In this document: one piece after another, positions 10,173 to 20,102 of the stretch | Layout of the letters: each line of letters opens with the position of its first letter | Position numbering within the stretch: the stretch's first letter is position 1 | Source: Trichuris trichiura | Taxonomy: Eukaryota; Nematoda; Enoplea; Trichinellida; Trichuridae | DNA: 64,000 bases | Direction: 5' to 3' | NCBI GenBank assembly: GCA_037903355.1 | Contig: JBAJFE010000047.1 | Location: 62,001-126,000 of the forward strand | Position numbers and translations under genes: made by a program | The notes under the pieces: generated by a model | What the model saw: the letters and a program-made list of their open reading frames with translations, nothing else | Told to the model about the DNA's origin: nothing | The model's database searches: none

Positions 10173-11411
10173 ATGTCACTTGATGTTATCACTGCTGATT
10201 TTGCCCTTCGTACCTACCATGAAGCAGCTGTAGCAAACCACAGTTTTTTTATGTCACCTTTTTCGATATTGATTGCTTTGGGAATGACCTACGTTGGTTC
10301 TTCTGGAAAAACTAAATCACAAATGAAATCGAAACTATTTGAAAGTTCACTTAGAGATGGACAGATCAATTCGCTTATGAGCAGTGCAATTAAGTCTTTC
10401 AACTACAGCAATACAAAGGATGGTTACGAGTTGTATATAGCGAATAGATTGTTTGGGCAATCGGAGCTGCAAGTTTTACCAAGATTTAGAAAGCGCATAC
10501 AAAAACATTATTCAGCGGATATAGAATTATTGAATTTCAAGAAAAGTTTGAAAGCGCGCCAACATATCAACGACTGGGTTGAAAAGAAAACTAAAGGAAA
10601 GATTAAAGATCTTATTCCGAAAGGAGCAATAAATTCGCTAACCCGTTTGGTACTTACCAATGCCATATACTTCAAAGCGGGTTGGAAAACTCCTTTTGAA
10701 AGCTCACTTACTAAAAATTCTACTTTCTACGTAAAGCAAGGTGAAGAAAAGACAGTTGAAATGATGCAAATGGACAAAGAGTTCCCATACAGCGAGACAG
10801 ATGAACTTCAAATTTTGGGAATTCCATATGTGACTGAAAAGTTGTTAATGTATTTTGTTCTACCGAAGGAAAGATTTGGTCTTAAAAACGTGATGACGAA
10901 ACTGAATGCAACGAAGCTACTTGATTTATTTGACTCAGCGACTGAAAGAAAAGTTGAGGTAACTAAGCTAAATTAAGCATTGCAATTGAATACTGATAAA
11001 AGCTCTTCTGCGCGTCAGGTGCACATTCCGAAATTTAAATTGGAACATGATCTCAAACTGAAGCAAGTGCTGCAGCGTCTCGGCCTAACCGATATGTTCG
11101 ACCCAGGGTTGGCCAACTTCAGCAAAATTACCGGAAAACGCGACCTCTTCGTCTCTGAAGCTTTTCATAAAGCATTCATTGAAGTAATTGAACAGTCTTT
11201 TTTTTCATCTGTGACATTTAATTTTTTATAGGTAAATGAGAAGGGAAGTGAAGCAGCAGCAGCAACTGCAGTTGTTATGGCTCTTGGAAGTTCACTAGTG
11301 CGAATAAGTCCACCTAAGTTCACTGCTGATCACCCATTTTTGTTTGCAATAGTGGATCGCTCTAACAGAATTATCCTTTTCATTGGTGACTACTATGGTG
11401 TTTCTGCTTAG
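10173..11411 (+). CDS. serpin 2 (intact)
   Basis: Exons are 10173-10958, 11019-11183 and 11232-11411, with the same phase-0 introns as serpin 1, giving 376 residues. The scaffold is almost identical to serpin 1: the body of exon 1 is essentially the same nucleotide sequence over about 500 bp. Differences concentrate at the reactive loop. After the shared hinge GSEAAAATAVVM the loop reads ALGSSLVR, which puts Gly at the formal P1 and Leu at P2. The target is therefore predicted to differ from the Arg-directed serpin 1, perhaps a chymotrypsin- or elastase-like protease. No signal peptide. AATAAA follows near 11,474. It arose by tandem duplication of serpin 1 with its flanks, since about 5.6-6.1 kb and 9.06-10.1 kb are related. 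Confidence 0.92.
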
Positions 11412-12481
11412 ACTGCTTTAGTATATTGCCAGTTATGCATGTGTAACTGTAGTCTAACGGTTTTGAAAGTGAATGAATAAATCGTAATTGCTCCTTCAAG
11501 TTTAACTGACGGATATGCTGCTGGTTTCGAATGCATCTCTTGGTCAGCGGTTCAATATATTGTTGCTGCAAAAGTCCTTTCGACCACAAAGGACAGATGC
11601 TAGTTTTTTCATGAAGGAATAAAGAAGTGAACGTCGAAAAGAGGGTACAAAACATGATAGGAACATAAGATAAGAACAGAGGATCAAGTCGACCAAATCC
11701 CCCTCTATCAAGTTGCCATTTATATAGAGAGTCATAAATGACCGAGGAGAAACAGTGAGCCATGAGTGGACAATATCCGAAGGGAACAATGATCCATACA
11801 GAGTCCGAGTTCATACAAGGTGACCTTCTGCAAACTGGGCGCAGCCCTTCTTCAGAAAATAGCCGCAGTCAGATTACCCTGAGGGTCTTCCCAAGTTAAG
11901 GCAATGTGGGTGCGACGACTTCGCGTCGTTGTCATCAGCAAGGGCCTCGTCCAGTGCCTAGCGCAAGCACATAAATAATATTACTTTAGTAAACATTGTT
12001 GGGGCATTGTTTGTGTTAAATAACATGTAGTTTTCAGTTTTTCACTTCCAAGTATTTACATTTTCTGTTCAGATGACGAGGAGTAATTGCATTACTTCTT
12101 CATTTTGAAGCTGAGCAACCTTTTGCTTACGTGGGCTGGGAATAGGCATTTGCTGTAGCCAGCGTTTGTGCTTTGCTTGCGAACTGTTCGAAGTCGTTGC
12201 CAGACTGTGGTCCGCTTACTCAATCCGTTCGCAAAGAAAGCATGTTTTTTTTGATTTTTCCGTATGGTCAACAGCGCTTTAATGTGGCGTTTGTTGAGTC
12301 ACGCTTTCGGCTGAAGCGTAAATTTTTAAGACGACCACTGAAGCTTTAAATTTTACACTGTTCGTCGTGAGGCATATTTCATGTACTTTCCTTGAACTTG
12401 ATCTCTTACGTGGCTTATTGGTACAGCCGAATTCTGTTCTGTCTTAAAGTTGTTCTCGTCTGATTTCCCTTAATGAAGACA

Positions 12482-14389
12482 CCGCGTTTCCTTTATAATA
12501 AGCCCTTCCTTAAAAATACGCCCTAGCACTACATTTAGGATCCTCTTAAGTACAAGCCCTACCCTGAAAATAAGCCCCAGTTGCGATCGTCCGCCGGAGA
12601 GGCATATTTAGCATGTCCGTTGGAAAATGTGACGGCCGTATTCTATCTTAAAATAGACAGCTTGTGGATGGTAAAATTACTGTACTGTAGAATTTACAAG
12701 TAAGTAAAGTGCTTTGGTATATCTGCATTTGTAGTGAGCTTTCATGCAGTCCGTCCGAACGAACTCTTAGTGATTTTTGCAATGTTGTGAGCAACAGATT
12801 GGTGCAAAACAGCAATTTTGTTTGCAAAAGGGGAATAATATTTTCTCCCAGGCGACATGCCTGCAACAAGGAAGAGTTATAGTGTCGAGTACAAGAAAGC
12901 AATCATGGAGGACTCTCAAGGCAAGAATCTGACTTCATTAAGTAAAGAGAAAAAGCTCGATCACCGAATGGTTCGAAAATGGTGAGCATGTACGATAAAC
13001 TTGTGAAAAGATGGGTGAGGGAAATGCAAAGAAGCGTAAGTGTAAACCAAGTCGGCAACCATTTATTCCTGTGCTTGAGGACATCATTTGTGAATGGATT
13101 GCTGACAGGAGTGCACGCAGGTTTTCATTGCGCTTAGGTCTGATGTTCAGGCATTTGCCCTGGCAATGGCATCACACTTAGGAGATAACTATAGAAAAAT
13201 TCAAAACGTCACAGCACTGGCTGGATAGCTTCCTTCAGCGACATGAACTGTCACTAAGGAGATCGGCAACATTGTTCAAGCTTGAAGATAACGAAGTTAC
13301 TAAACGTGCATTCGCATTCAAGTCCTTTGTTGACAGAAATGAGTTTTCTAAATACCAACTGTTCCACATGATTGCTATGGATGAAACTGCAGTATTCATG
13401 GGCCAAAGGTTTCAAACAACAATTGACCGTAGGGATGCCTCGTTAATCTACATTCCTTCTACTAGTTATGAAAGTGCTCGCGTCAGCTGCATTCTGGCAA
13501 TTCATTTAGACAGGAAGAAAGTCCCTCTTCTAATCATTACAAAGGGAAAGAAAATGAATTCGAGCATGTTTCGGGTATTTGAAACTCGTACCTTCTTCAA
13601 ACCGAAAAAGCCTGGTGCACACAGTTATAAGAAAGTGGGTCGATTTAGTGCTGCCACTCATTTTGTGACGTTGCTAAAGAGGAATGATAGCCTGGAATTC
13701 AGCCTGCATTCACCGCTCTAATGAGATGAAGAACTTTCTTGCAGAGAGAAGAATAGATCAGGTAATGATTCCTGCAGGAATGACTGCCTACCTCCAGACT
13801 CTTGATATCAAAATAAACAAACCATTCAAAGACAGTTTGCGGAGTGAAATCAATTACTACATTGAAAATAAAATGGAGAGAAATCAGCGTAGTAACTTTA
13901 TCAGGCGAGGGTTGGAGAACGTCGTGACTTGGGTGAAGAACTCATGGGACAAAATCACTGACAGCTAGGTGTGCTGCTCTACGAGCAGTCTAATTGGACA
14001 AGGAATGTTCGTTTAAGGAGAGCTCTATTGCAAGACATGAGAGGCTGGACTCAATGGTCCTGCAAAAATTGGAGTCGCATGAAATTCAGGCCGGAATTCA
14101 GAATTTTGGAGATTATGAAGACGTCCCAGAAAATGATGACATGACTGTTCGCATAAACATAGCTATTTGTACATTTTTCTAGCCTTACGTTTATGGTTCT
14201 TTGTCTAGGTGTTTCGATATTTTTCCTCCTTTACATTTACGCTTCGTATGGGCTTCTGCATATAAATAAATGAACAAGTGTAGAATGTGGTACCTGAAAC
14301 CAAATACATCCCCCTGGAAAATATGCCCTGCTATGTTTTTTGAAGGAAAAATAAATTTCAGACCAGATCTTATTATAGAAGAAACACAG
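12482..14389 (+). mobile_element. decayed pogo-like DNA transposon
   Basis: The ends are inverted repeats: ACCGCGTTTCCTTTATAATAAG on the left and its complement-like TCTTATTATAGAAGAAACACAG on the right, next to TA. Subterminal repeats of the type AAATAAGCCC / AATACGCCCT are present. Inside lie transposase remains. An internally deleted derivative with cleaner ends and a TA target duplication is found at 47,966-48,396. TA duplications and the transposase type place it in the Tc1/mariner-pogo superfamily. The block B copy is 43,372-45,292. Confidence 0.8.
12857..14183 (+). pseudogene. pogo-like transposase, broken
   Basis: From ATG 12857 comes a psq-type helix-turn-helix (YKKAIMEDSQGKNLTSLSKE ... 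DHRMVRKW), then a stop. A CENP-B-type segment (HWLDSFLQRHELSLRRSAT) leads into an open frame at 13,272-13,721 with the first catalytic Asp in IAMDETAVF. A frameshift near 13,690-13,720 is followed by 13,684-13,968, which carries RRIDQVMIPAGMTAYLQTLD with the third catalytic Asp and INKPFKDSLR, typical of pogo-class enzymes. At least one stop and two frame changes separate these pieces, so no active enzyme can be made. Block B carries a similarly broken copy, with the first ATG lost. Confidence 0.82.
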
Positions 14390-14478
14390 TATGTTCAAGT
14401 CAGCAGCTGGGACAGAACGGCCTCGCGGGCTGGACGTTCAACATCACTGCAATAAAAAGGCTAATTTTCTTCTCTTGA

Positions 14479-14640
14479 AAACATGATGTTTTTGTACGGG
14501 AGTGTGAGTTTTCATATTGAAGAATGTCTTTATTACGGATTGTCTCCCGTTGTGAAAATAACAAAGAGGTTTTAACACTTCTTCCGGAGCTTTCGGGTTC
14601 TTTCGCGACCCGTCTTCAGCGGTGAAATTATGTATAGCGC
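14479..14640 (-). mobile_element. PLE tail insertion present only in block A
   Basis: Block B lacks these roughly 160 bp and reads almost directly from TTTTCTTCTCT to GTTGAATT. On the minus strand the insert holds a hammerhead-like core followed by a CAACGGGA ... TCCGTAATAAAG region resembling the 3' end of the PLE at 56.9 kb. It contains no coding part. Exact ends are uncertain because the flanks have small differences. Confidence 0.6.
14584..14622 (-). ncRNA. candidate hammerhead-type ribozyme, solo PLE tail
   Basis: Minus strand: CCG, CTGAAGA (14613-14619), spacer C, GGGT ... ACCC stem II, GAAA (14591-14594), palindrome AGCT (14588-14591), then CTC and CGG. The layout matches the known dimeric PLE hammerheads, in which a palindromic stem III precedes the NUH cleavage site. 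The ACGG/CCGT hairpin (14535-14550) follows. Confidence 0.5.
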
Positions 14641-15045
14641 TTGTTGAATTGTTACTCACCTCTACTATTATTTCTTCCCTTCCCTTAGCAGCGCTTGATA
14701 AGCATAGTTCGAATAACTGGGTTTCACTACAATCAGATTATCAAAAGTAAGTACATTAGAAACTCCTAAAACGATTATTATCTGAACATCGTTAGTTCGT
14801 TACATCGCATTCTCGGTTTACTACATTAACTACTTTTATGTTCAGATTAATTGTTTCCTCACTAGTTCGCGTTGATGAGAGATGTTCTGAAAAAAATTTT
14901 AATCTTCTGTTGTACTCGTACGATTTAAATGCAACTGAGCTGATGCGCGCATGAACTGCTCTTCAACGAGTACAACGCGGAATGGTTGCAGACTAAAAAA
15001 AATTGATAAGCAAAAAAAAATTCTATTATCAAAATTACTTTCGAT

Positions 15046-15270
15046 GGATCTTGTCTCCTAGGCCCCCTACTGTCACGCTGTGAGTTTTCTATCTTGTCCT
15101 ACTCTTACCTCAGGGCCAGAACATTAGGCTTATGTCTAAGCCTAAATTTAAATAAGGAACAGAAAGGATGGTTGACAAGCTGTCCAGTAAAGGCGCAACA
15201 AGTTAAAGGAATTTTTACAAGAAAGGAACCTGCATTCCTCAGAAGGTGGGGTGGCTACGAGATAAGATCC
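15046..15270. mobile_element. MITE copy (225 bp)
   Basis: The ends are imperfect inverted repeats: GGATCTTGTCTCCTAG at the left and the complement of CTACGAGATAAGATCC at the right. The interior carries the family core (TTAGGCTTATGTCTAAGCC, GGAACCTGCATTCCTCAG). No protein is encoded. It was duplicated with the block (45,796-46,018). Confidence 0.7.
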
Positions 15271-15663
15271 GTTTCGATAATCGAAACAGACTATGTTTGA
15301 ATGGCAAAAATGTTTGAATTTGTTTAACGGAACTGAACTAACATGCGGCAACGCTGAAGTGTTACTGTACACAAAAAACAATTTCTATCACTTAAACTAA
15401 CCAGGCTGTGTTCAAACTGCGGAGCACGTAAGCTTGAGAATTAAACTTGCGCGAACTGCGTAGGAGAGAAACCAGCAGAGCGACACGAAATATAAAAATC
15501 ATTATTGCCATTTTGTCATCGAAGAGCGCTGTAGGCAAAATGATTGTGACTTTGAAAAAGTCAGTTGCAAAAAATGACGCGTGGCGAAAGTTATTTTATA
15601 ACCATCATGGTCAAGGCAAAAAAACTGAGCCTATTTTTGGAAACATAAGCGGCAAAGAGTAAG

Positions 15664-15672
15664 CTATAAAAG
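15664..15672 (+). promoter_or_regulatory. TATA box for Kunitz-like gene
   Basis: CTATAAAAG lies about 60 bp before the ATG at 15728 and is conserved in block B at 46,411-46,419. Confidence 0.5.
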
Positions 15673-15727
15673 AAGATTGTCAGTTCTCCCTTTCGTTCAC
15701 TTCCATTGCAGAGATCAGCCGCTCAAT

Positions 15728-16087
15728 ATGAAGATCATTTCATTGCTTTTCTTCGTTCTTCTAGCTGCCAACATCGCCCATGGACAGAATCCCAAAAGCC
15801 AAAATAGCAGCCCAACTAGTGATAATTGCAACTTACCGCTCCCGGAGGGCAGTGCTTTATGCGGGAACGTTTTTGAGAAATGGTATTAAGATCCACAGAA
15901 AACAATGTGCGTCATGTTAATTTTTAGTGAGTGCTACAGAAGAGGATTCAATAAATGGAATGGCTGCAAGATGCCATGTGCTACCGAAAGCGAAACGAAA
16001 GCCAGTCCGCCGAGTGAGGGCACAAAGAAGCTACGGCAGAGGAAACGAGGGACAATCACCGCTGCAATATGGACTGTTCTCGAATGA
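15728..16087 (+). pseudogene. Kunitz-like secreted inhibitor with in-frame TAA
   Basis: The frame opens with a clear signal peptide (MKIISLLFFVLLAANIAHG). A Kunitz/BPTI-like cysteine pattern follows: C-x10-C-x15-C-x7-C-x10-C-x3-C, with WY before the third cysteine and LIFSEC after it. The x15, x7 and x3 spacings are the canonical ones; the others differ by two residues. A TAA at 15887-15889 sits exactly where the family has a conserved Tyr (WYY). The downstream frame continues in phase to 16087, ending in a basic tail. The same TAA is in block B. It may be a pseudogene fixed before duplication, or the stop may be read through. Kunitz domains inhibit serine proteases or block channels; which applies here cannot be told. 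Confidence 0.65.
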
Positions 16088-16434
16088 ATATATGGAGATT
16101 CTTCTATGAAAGATATGCTAAAGTATGCGTAGCGTTTACATACATCGGCTGAGAAGAAAACGCGAGTACTTTACTCTTTGAAGCAGCGCGCTCTGCAAAA
16201 TGGGCCTTTGTGCATCAAAGTAAACTTTTGTACGGCAAACAAATTTCCATCTAATATTGGTTTTTATACTTTTTCTTTATGTGGGCTACTATTTGTGATG
16301 TATCCCTCATCAATTCATCATGTTCTGTACGAATGTAACTCGTGGGTCCCATTTCTTAGCCGCGCCAGTTTCATACAGCAACTATACCACCGGCTTTCCT
16401 GTTATGACATTGCCTAAGTTTAGGCTGAGCTAAG

Positions 16435-16490
16435 TGTAACGGACGTCGCCAGGCAAGACATAGACAGAACGTGAAGATCATATAGAAGGT

Positions 16491-16574
<84 letters not shown>

Positions 16575-16644
16575 GTTCGCGAGTCGCGTTGCGTGTCTGC
16601 TTGTTGAGTCGCATACATTAAACTGTTAACGAGCGAGTGTTACA
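16435..16644 (+). repeat. 5' LTR with (GT)n expansion
   Basis: 210 bp beginning TGTAAC and ending GTTACA. A run of about 38 GT units at 16,496-16,572 makes it longer than the 3' LTR, where only GTGTGTATGTGTG is found. The last base is immediately followed by the gag ATG. Confidence 0.85.
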
Positions 16645-17556
16645 ATGGCGCAGCGGACCGGTGGCGGCTCCGATGGTCGAGGCACCCACGAAGCTCAGGC
16701 AAGAGCAGTTGTAGGCAAAATTGCGGCATCACCGGATCCCTTCAATGGGACTGGAGACTGGCAAGGATGGATAGACGCTTTCGAAGTTTGCAGTGACCTG
16801 AACGGTTGGACTGACAAAGAGAAACTGCAATGGCTGCAGTTGCGTCTGACTGGAGCAGCTGGCCGTACTTTCCGTCGACTAGAGCAAAATGCTCTCCGGT
16901 CTTTTGATTCTGCGAAAGCTGCGTTGGCAGAGGCATTTCACACTCCAGGCCAACAGTTGATTCACGACATGGCCTTCCGTTCGAAGCGCAGACAGCCAGC
17001 CGAATCTTGGGCTTCCCATGCAGAGGCATTACTGTCCCTTGCCGAGAAGGCATATCCCCACCTCGATGGCCGCTCTATCGATGCGATGGTCAACGCGCAA
17101 TTGCTGCAGTCCATCGAAGACCCGCATTTACAGTATTTAGTACGACGCTCAACACCGACAACCGTCGCTGACTCAGTGCGTGAGTTGACGATTCAGCAGG
17201 CACTGCTGCAAACGACGTTTTTGCATGCATCGCCGGTGATCGCGTCAGCTGAGCCCACGCAAACGCGTCCTTCCGAGCCACCGATAACAGCAGAATTTGA
17301 AACTAGGCTCCACAGTATAGAAGAAAACATTCACGAATTGCAGCGAATGATGATTGATGACAGAAGCGAACGCATTATGCCTGTCGACGAGAGACGGCGT
17401 CGGTTTTCTCGTAGGCCGCCTACCGAGTGGGAACGTCGCCGTGCCCAGTGCTGGAAGTGTCACGGATTTGGGCACATTGCTCGCCAATGCCCAAGCGCAT
17501 CGGGAAACGGCGAAGGGTCATCCGCACGGACCGGGCGGATGACCCGCAACCAATGA
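16645..17556 (+). CDS. gag: gypsy Gag (capsid-nucleocapsid)
   Basis: 303 residues. The middle resembles the retrotransposon capsid domain (FNGTGDWQGWIDAFEV, LQLRLTGAAGRTF, then helices up to about residue 190). The C-terminal part has one CCHC zinc knuckle, CWKCHGFGHIARQC, near residues 270-283, which binds the element's RNA. The start codon lies directly at the LTR border inside what looks like the primer-binding site, so the first residues (MAQRTG) are encoded by that site. The end overlaps the pol frame by 130 nt in the -1 frame. Confidence 0.85.
   Translation: MAQRTGGGSDGRGTHEAQARAVVGKIAASPDPFNGTGDWQGWIDAFEVCSDLNGWTDKEKLQWLQLRLTGAAGRTFRRLEQNALRSFDSAKAALAEAFHTPGQQLIHDMAFRSKRRQPAESWASHAEALLSLAEKAYPHLDGRSIDAMVNAQLLQSIEDPHLQYLVRRSTPTTVADSVRELTIQQALLQTTFLHASPVIASAEPTQTRPSEPPITAEFETRLHSIEENIHELQRMMIDDRSERIMPVDERRRRFSRRPPTEWERRRAQCWKCHGFGHIARQCPSASGNGEGSSARTGRMTRNQ
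16646..16663 (+). promoter_or_regulatory. primer-binding site, tRNA-Ser type, overlapping gag start
   Basis: TGGCGCAGC directly after the LTR matches the start of the tRNA-Ser primer-binding site used by some gypsy elements; identity drops after about 9-10 bases. The A of the gag ATG is the single base between the LTR and the TGG. Confidence 0.5.
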
Positions 17557-20102
17557 AAACGGTCGAAGATGTCCCGCAACCCGCGAAAATGGCAGAAACA
17601 CAGCGAGTGCCCAACGCTACCGTCACGCCTAGGGTTTTCGTCGAAGTTTCTGTGAATGGGGTGAAATTTAGTATGTTGGTCGATACGGGCGCGGGACGAA
17701 CCCTAATCAGCAATACTCTGTTTCTGAAGCTAGCTGGTCACTCGAAGTTGCAGGTAAGCCGTGTTCAGTTGACCTTAGCCGATGGGTCACCCTTGCGCGT
17801 TCTGGGAGAAGTGCGACTACGAATCCGGCTGCGGTCAGAGAACTTTCCGATTAACGCTGTCGTAGTGGAAGGACTCCAGTACCCCTCGCTAATGGGCGCT
17901 GATTTTATTCAATCGTACGGTTTCGTCATCGACTTGAGACGTAAGTCCTTATTTTGCGAAGACAGAAGGATAGATGTACCCTTGGTGACCGGTGATAATT
18001 GGGCAGACGATGAGGAAGCCTGCGCATATGTGATAGAAAAAGTCTCCATTGAGCCCAAATCAGCGGCTACCGTGTTATGCATGATGAACCAGAAGTATTC
18101 CGGTGATGCACTATTCGAAAGCAGTCTGAAGCTGGAAGAGGTTGGGGGCCTAGTGCCCAGGTGCCTCGTGACGGTATCAAACGGCAAGTTTAATATGCTT
18201 GTTCGAAATTTGTTCGATCACGAGCTTTATGTTCCTAAAAGGATGTTGCTTGGGAAGATAAGCCCCCTATGCAGGGATATTTGTTCCGTGGAAGAAACCA
18301 GAACAGCCAGCAATGAAAATGATGTCGAACTGAAAGCAATATTATGGAAGCTAACTACTGAAACGGCTGAGGAGAGTCTTGATGAAAAACAAAAAAGCAC
18401 ATTGTTTGAATTACTGTGGTCCTACCGTGATGTATTTGCTGCCAACAAACGCGACTTTGGTCAAACCAGTGTTCTTCGTCACAAGATTACCTTAACGGAA
18501 AACGCTCGCCCAGTACGGCAGCCGCTGCGTAGGCTGAATCCCACGGGCAGGAAAGAAATAAGTGCTCTTCTGAAGGACATGCTAAAGGATCGAATTATAG
18601 AGCCGTCGGAAAGCCCTTGGGCAGCTGGAATCGTGCCCATTCGCAAGAAAGATGGGTCAGTTCGACTGTGCGTAGACTACCGGAAGTTGAACGAAGTAAC
18701 AAGAAAAGATGCATATCCCCTTCCGCGAATTGACGAAACGTTGGACTCTTTGTCGGGCGCCAGGTTCTTCTCAACGATTGACTTGCTGAGTGGTTATTGG
18801 CAAGTTGAACTAGACCCAGACGCAAAAGAAAAAACCGCATTCATTACGCATGACGGATTGTTTCACTTTAACGTTATGCCGTTTGGATTGACGGGTGCAC
18901 CCGCAACGTTTCAGCGCCTTATGGAGCTCGTGCTCGCCGGACTCAAATGGGAGTGTTGTCTTGTGTACCTGGACGACGTGATTATTTTCAGTCGTACTTT
19001 TGAAGAGCATATTAAGCGCCTTGCGCAAGTGCTTCAACGCCTCCGTGGAGCTGGGTTGAAGATTAGTCCTTCGAAATGTCGACTCCTTCGTAAGGAAATC
19101 ACTTTCTTGGGCCATTCATTGTCAGCCACAGATATCTGTCCTGATCCGCAGTTAACTGAAAGAATTCATAACTATCCCGTGCCGACATGTTCGCATGAGT
19201 TGCTCAGTTTTCTTGGGTTAGCGTCATATTACCGACGGTTCATACGCCATTTTGCACGCATTGCGGCTCCACTGTATCGGCTTACCCAGAAAGACGTACA
19301 ATTTGTCTGGTCGGAGGAAGCCTCGAACGCTTTCCGTTGTTTGCGGGATAAACTGACGTCTGACTCAGTCCTACGCTTTTCTGACTTCACAAAACCTTTT
19401 ATTCTTGACACAGATGCCGGCAGCACTGCCATTGGGGCTGTCTTGTCCCAAGTGGACGAAGACGGTCAGGAACGTCCTGTGGCGTTCGCTAGCCGTACTC
19501 TATCCCGCAGTGAGCAAAAATATTGCGTTACGAGACGAGAGATGCTGGCTGTCGTGACATTTATCCAACATTTCATGCCGTACCTGCAGGATGAGTTCGT
19601 CCTGCGAACTGACCACGGTTCATTGCAGTGGCTTCAGTCTTTCAAGGACGCGGATGGTCAGTGGGCTCGATGGCAGCATAAACTGCAACGTTTCCGCTTT
19701 AAGGTCGTGCACCATCCCGGAAAGCGACATGGCAATGCAGACAGTCTGTCCCGCACGCTATGCAGGCAGTGTAGTCGCGAGGACGAAGGATTGTTGAATG
19801 AGGAACAACCAAACTCCTGTGCGATCAACAGTATACAGTTCACCGGCGAAGACAGCGCAAAAGAACAGCAACAAAACGATCCAGACATTGCTCCTTTGCT
19901 AGTGGCAAAACAGTCAAATGATCTAGCATTGCGACCAAAGCAACGAACTAAAGCACTCTCGATGCTGATCGCTAACTGGTATCGACTGCGTATTCGCAAT
20001 GGTATCTTATGGCGCGAATGGTATGAAACTGACGGATCGTCCCGTCCTGCAGTTCGTTGTCCCAAAACAAATGGTCAACCAATTGCTGCACCTATGCCAT
20101 AG
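17427..20102 (+). CDS. pol: gypsy Pol: protease, reverse transcriptase, RNase H
   Basis: The frame is -1 relative to gag, overlapping it at 17,427-17,556, which is consistent with ribosomal frameshifting. Domains in order: aspartic protease (LVDTGAGRTLIS, then SLMGADFI); reverse transcriptase (VRLCVDYRKLNEVTRKDAYP, FFSTIDLLSGYWQ, MPFGLTGAPATFQ, active site VYLDDVIIF, FLGH); RNase H (LDTDAGSTAIGAVLSQ, the tyrosine-rich RREMLAVV segment, RTDHGSLQWL, HGNADSLSR). The frame then shifts near 20,040, runs to a TAG at 20,102, and the integrase continues in another frame. The catalytic residues visible are intact. Confidence 0.9.
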   Translation: MGTSPCPVLEVSRIWAHCSPMPKRIGKRRRVIRTDRADDPQPMKTVEDVPQPAKMAETQRVPNATVTPRVFVEVSVNGVKFSMLVDTGAGRTLISNTLFLKLAGHSKLQVSRVQLTLADGSPLRVLGEVRLRIRLRSENFPINAVVVEGLQYPSLMGADFIQSYGFVIDLRRKSLFCEDRRIDVPLVTGDNWADDEEACAYVIEKVSIEPKSAATVLCMMNQKYSGDALFESSLKLEEVGGLVPRCLVTVSNGKFNMLVRNLFDHELYVPKRMLLGKISPLCRDICSVEETRTASNENDVELKAILWKLTTETAEESLDEKQKSTLFELLWSYRDVFAANKRDFGQTSVLRHKITLTENARPVRQPLRRLNPTGRKEISALLKDMLKDRIIEPSESPWAAGIVPIRKKDGSVRLCVDYRKLNEVTRKDAYPLPRIDETLDSLSGARFFSTIDLLSGYWQVELDPDAKEKTAFITHDGLFHFNVMPFGLTGAPATFQRLMELVLAGLKWECCLVYLDDVIIFSRTFEEHIKRLAQVLQRLRGAGLKISPSKCRLLRKEITFLGHSLSATDICPDPQLTERIHNYPVPTCSHELLSFLGLASYYRRFIRHFARIAAPLYRLTQKDVQFVWSEEASNAFRCLRDKLTSDSVLRFSDFTKPFILDTDAGSTAIGAVLSQVDEDGQERPVAFASRTLSRSEQKYCVTRREMLAVVTFIQHFMPYLQDEFVLRTDHGSLQWLQSFKDADGQWARWQHKLQRFRFKVVHHPGKRHGNADSLSRTLCRQCSREDEGLLNEEQPNSCAINSIQFTGEDSAKEQQQNDPDIAPLLVAKQSNDLALRPKQRTKALSMLIANWYRLRIRNGILWREWYETDGSSRPAVRCPKTNGQPIAAPMP

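Larger units (their letters stand above)
1165..16434. repeat. segmental duplication, block A
   Basis: This segment is repeated in the same orientation at 28,753-47,173. Alignment by eye starts at CAAAACGTCTTT on both sides and ends at TAAG. Most of it agrees at about 97-99%, with scattered substitutions and small indels. Large differences are a copia insertion present only in B, a short PLE-tail insertion present only in A (about 14,479-14,640), and a divergent core in the first serpin. The left edge lies next to a PLE tail and the right edge is the first base of a gypsy LTR. Stretches without genes (1,165-2,780; 3,118-4,758; 5,390-6,100; 8,813-10,100; 11,412-12,480) show no coding signal that I can support. 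Confidence 0.93.

Noticed and set aside
15882..15897. GTATTAAGATCCACAG as an intron removing the Kunitz stop
   Set aside because: 16 nt is far below any spliceable size, and removal would destroy the x15 cysteine spacing.
16420..16614. Minus-strand frame with a long Thr-His repeat
   Set aside because: It is only the translation of the GT microsatellite in the gypsy LTR.
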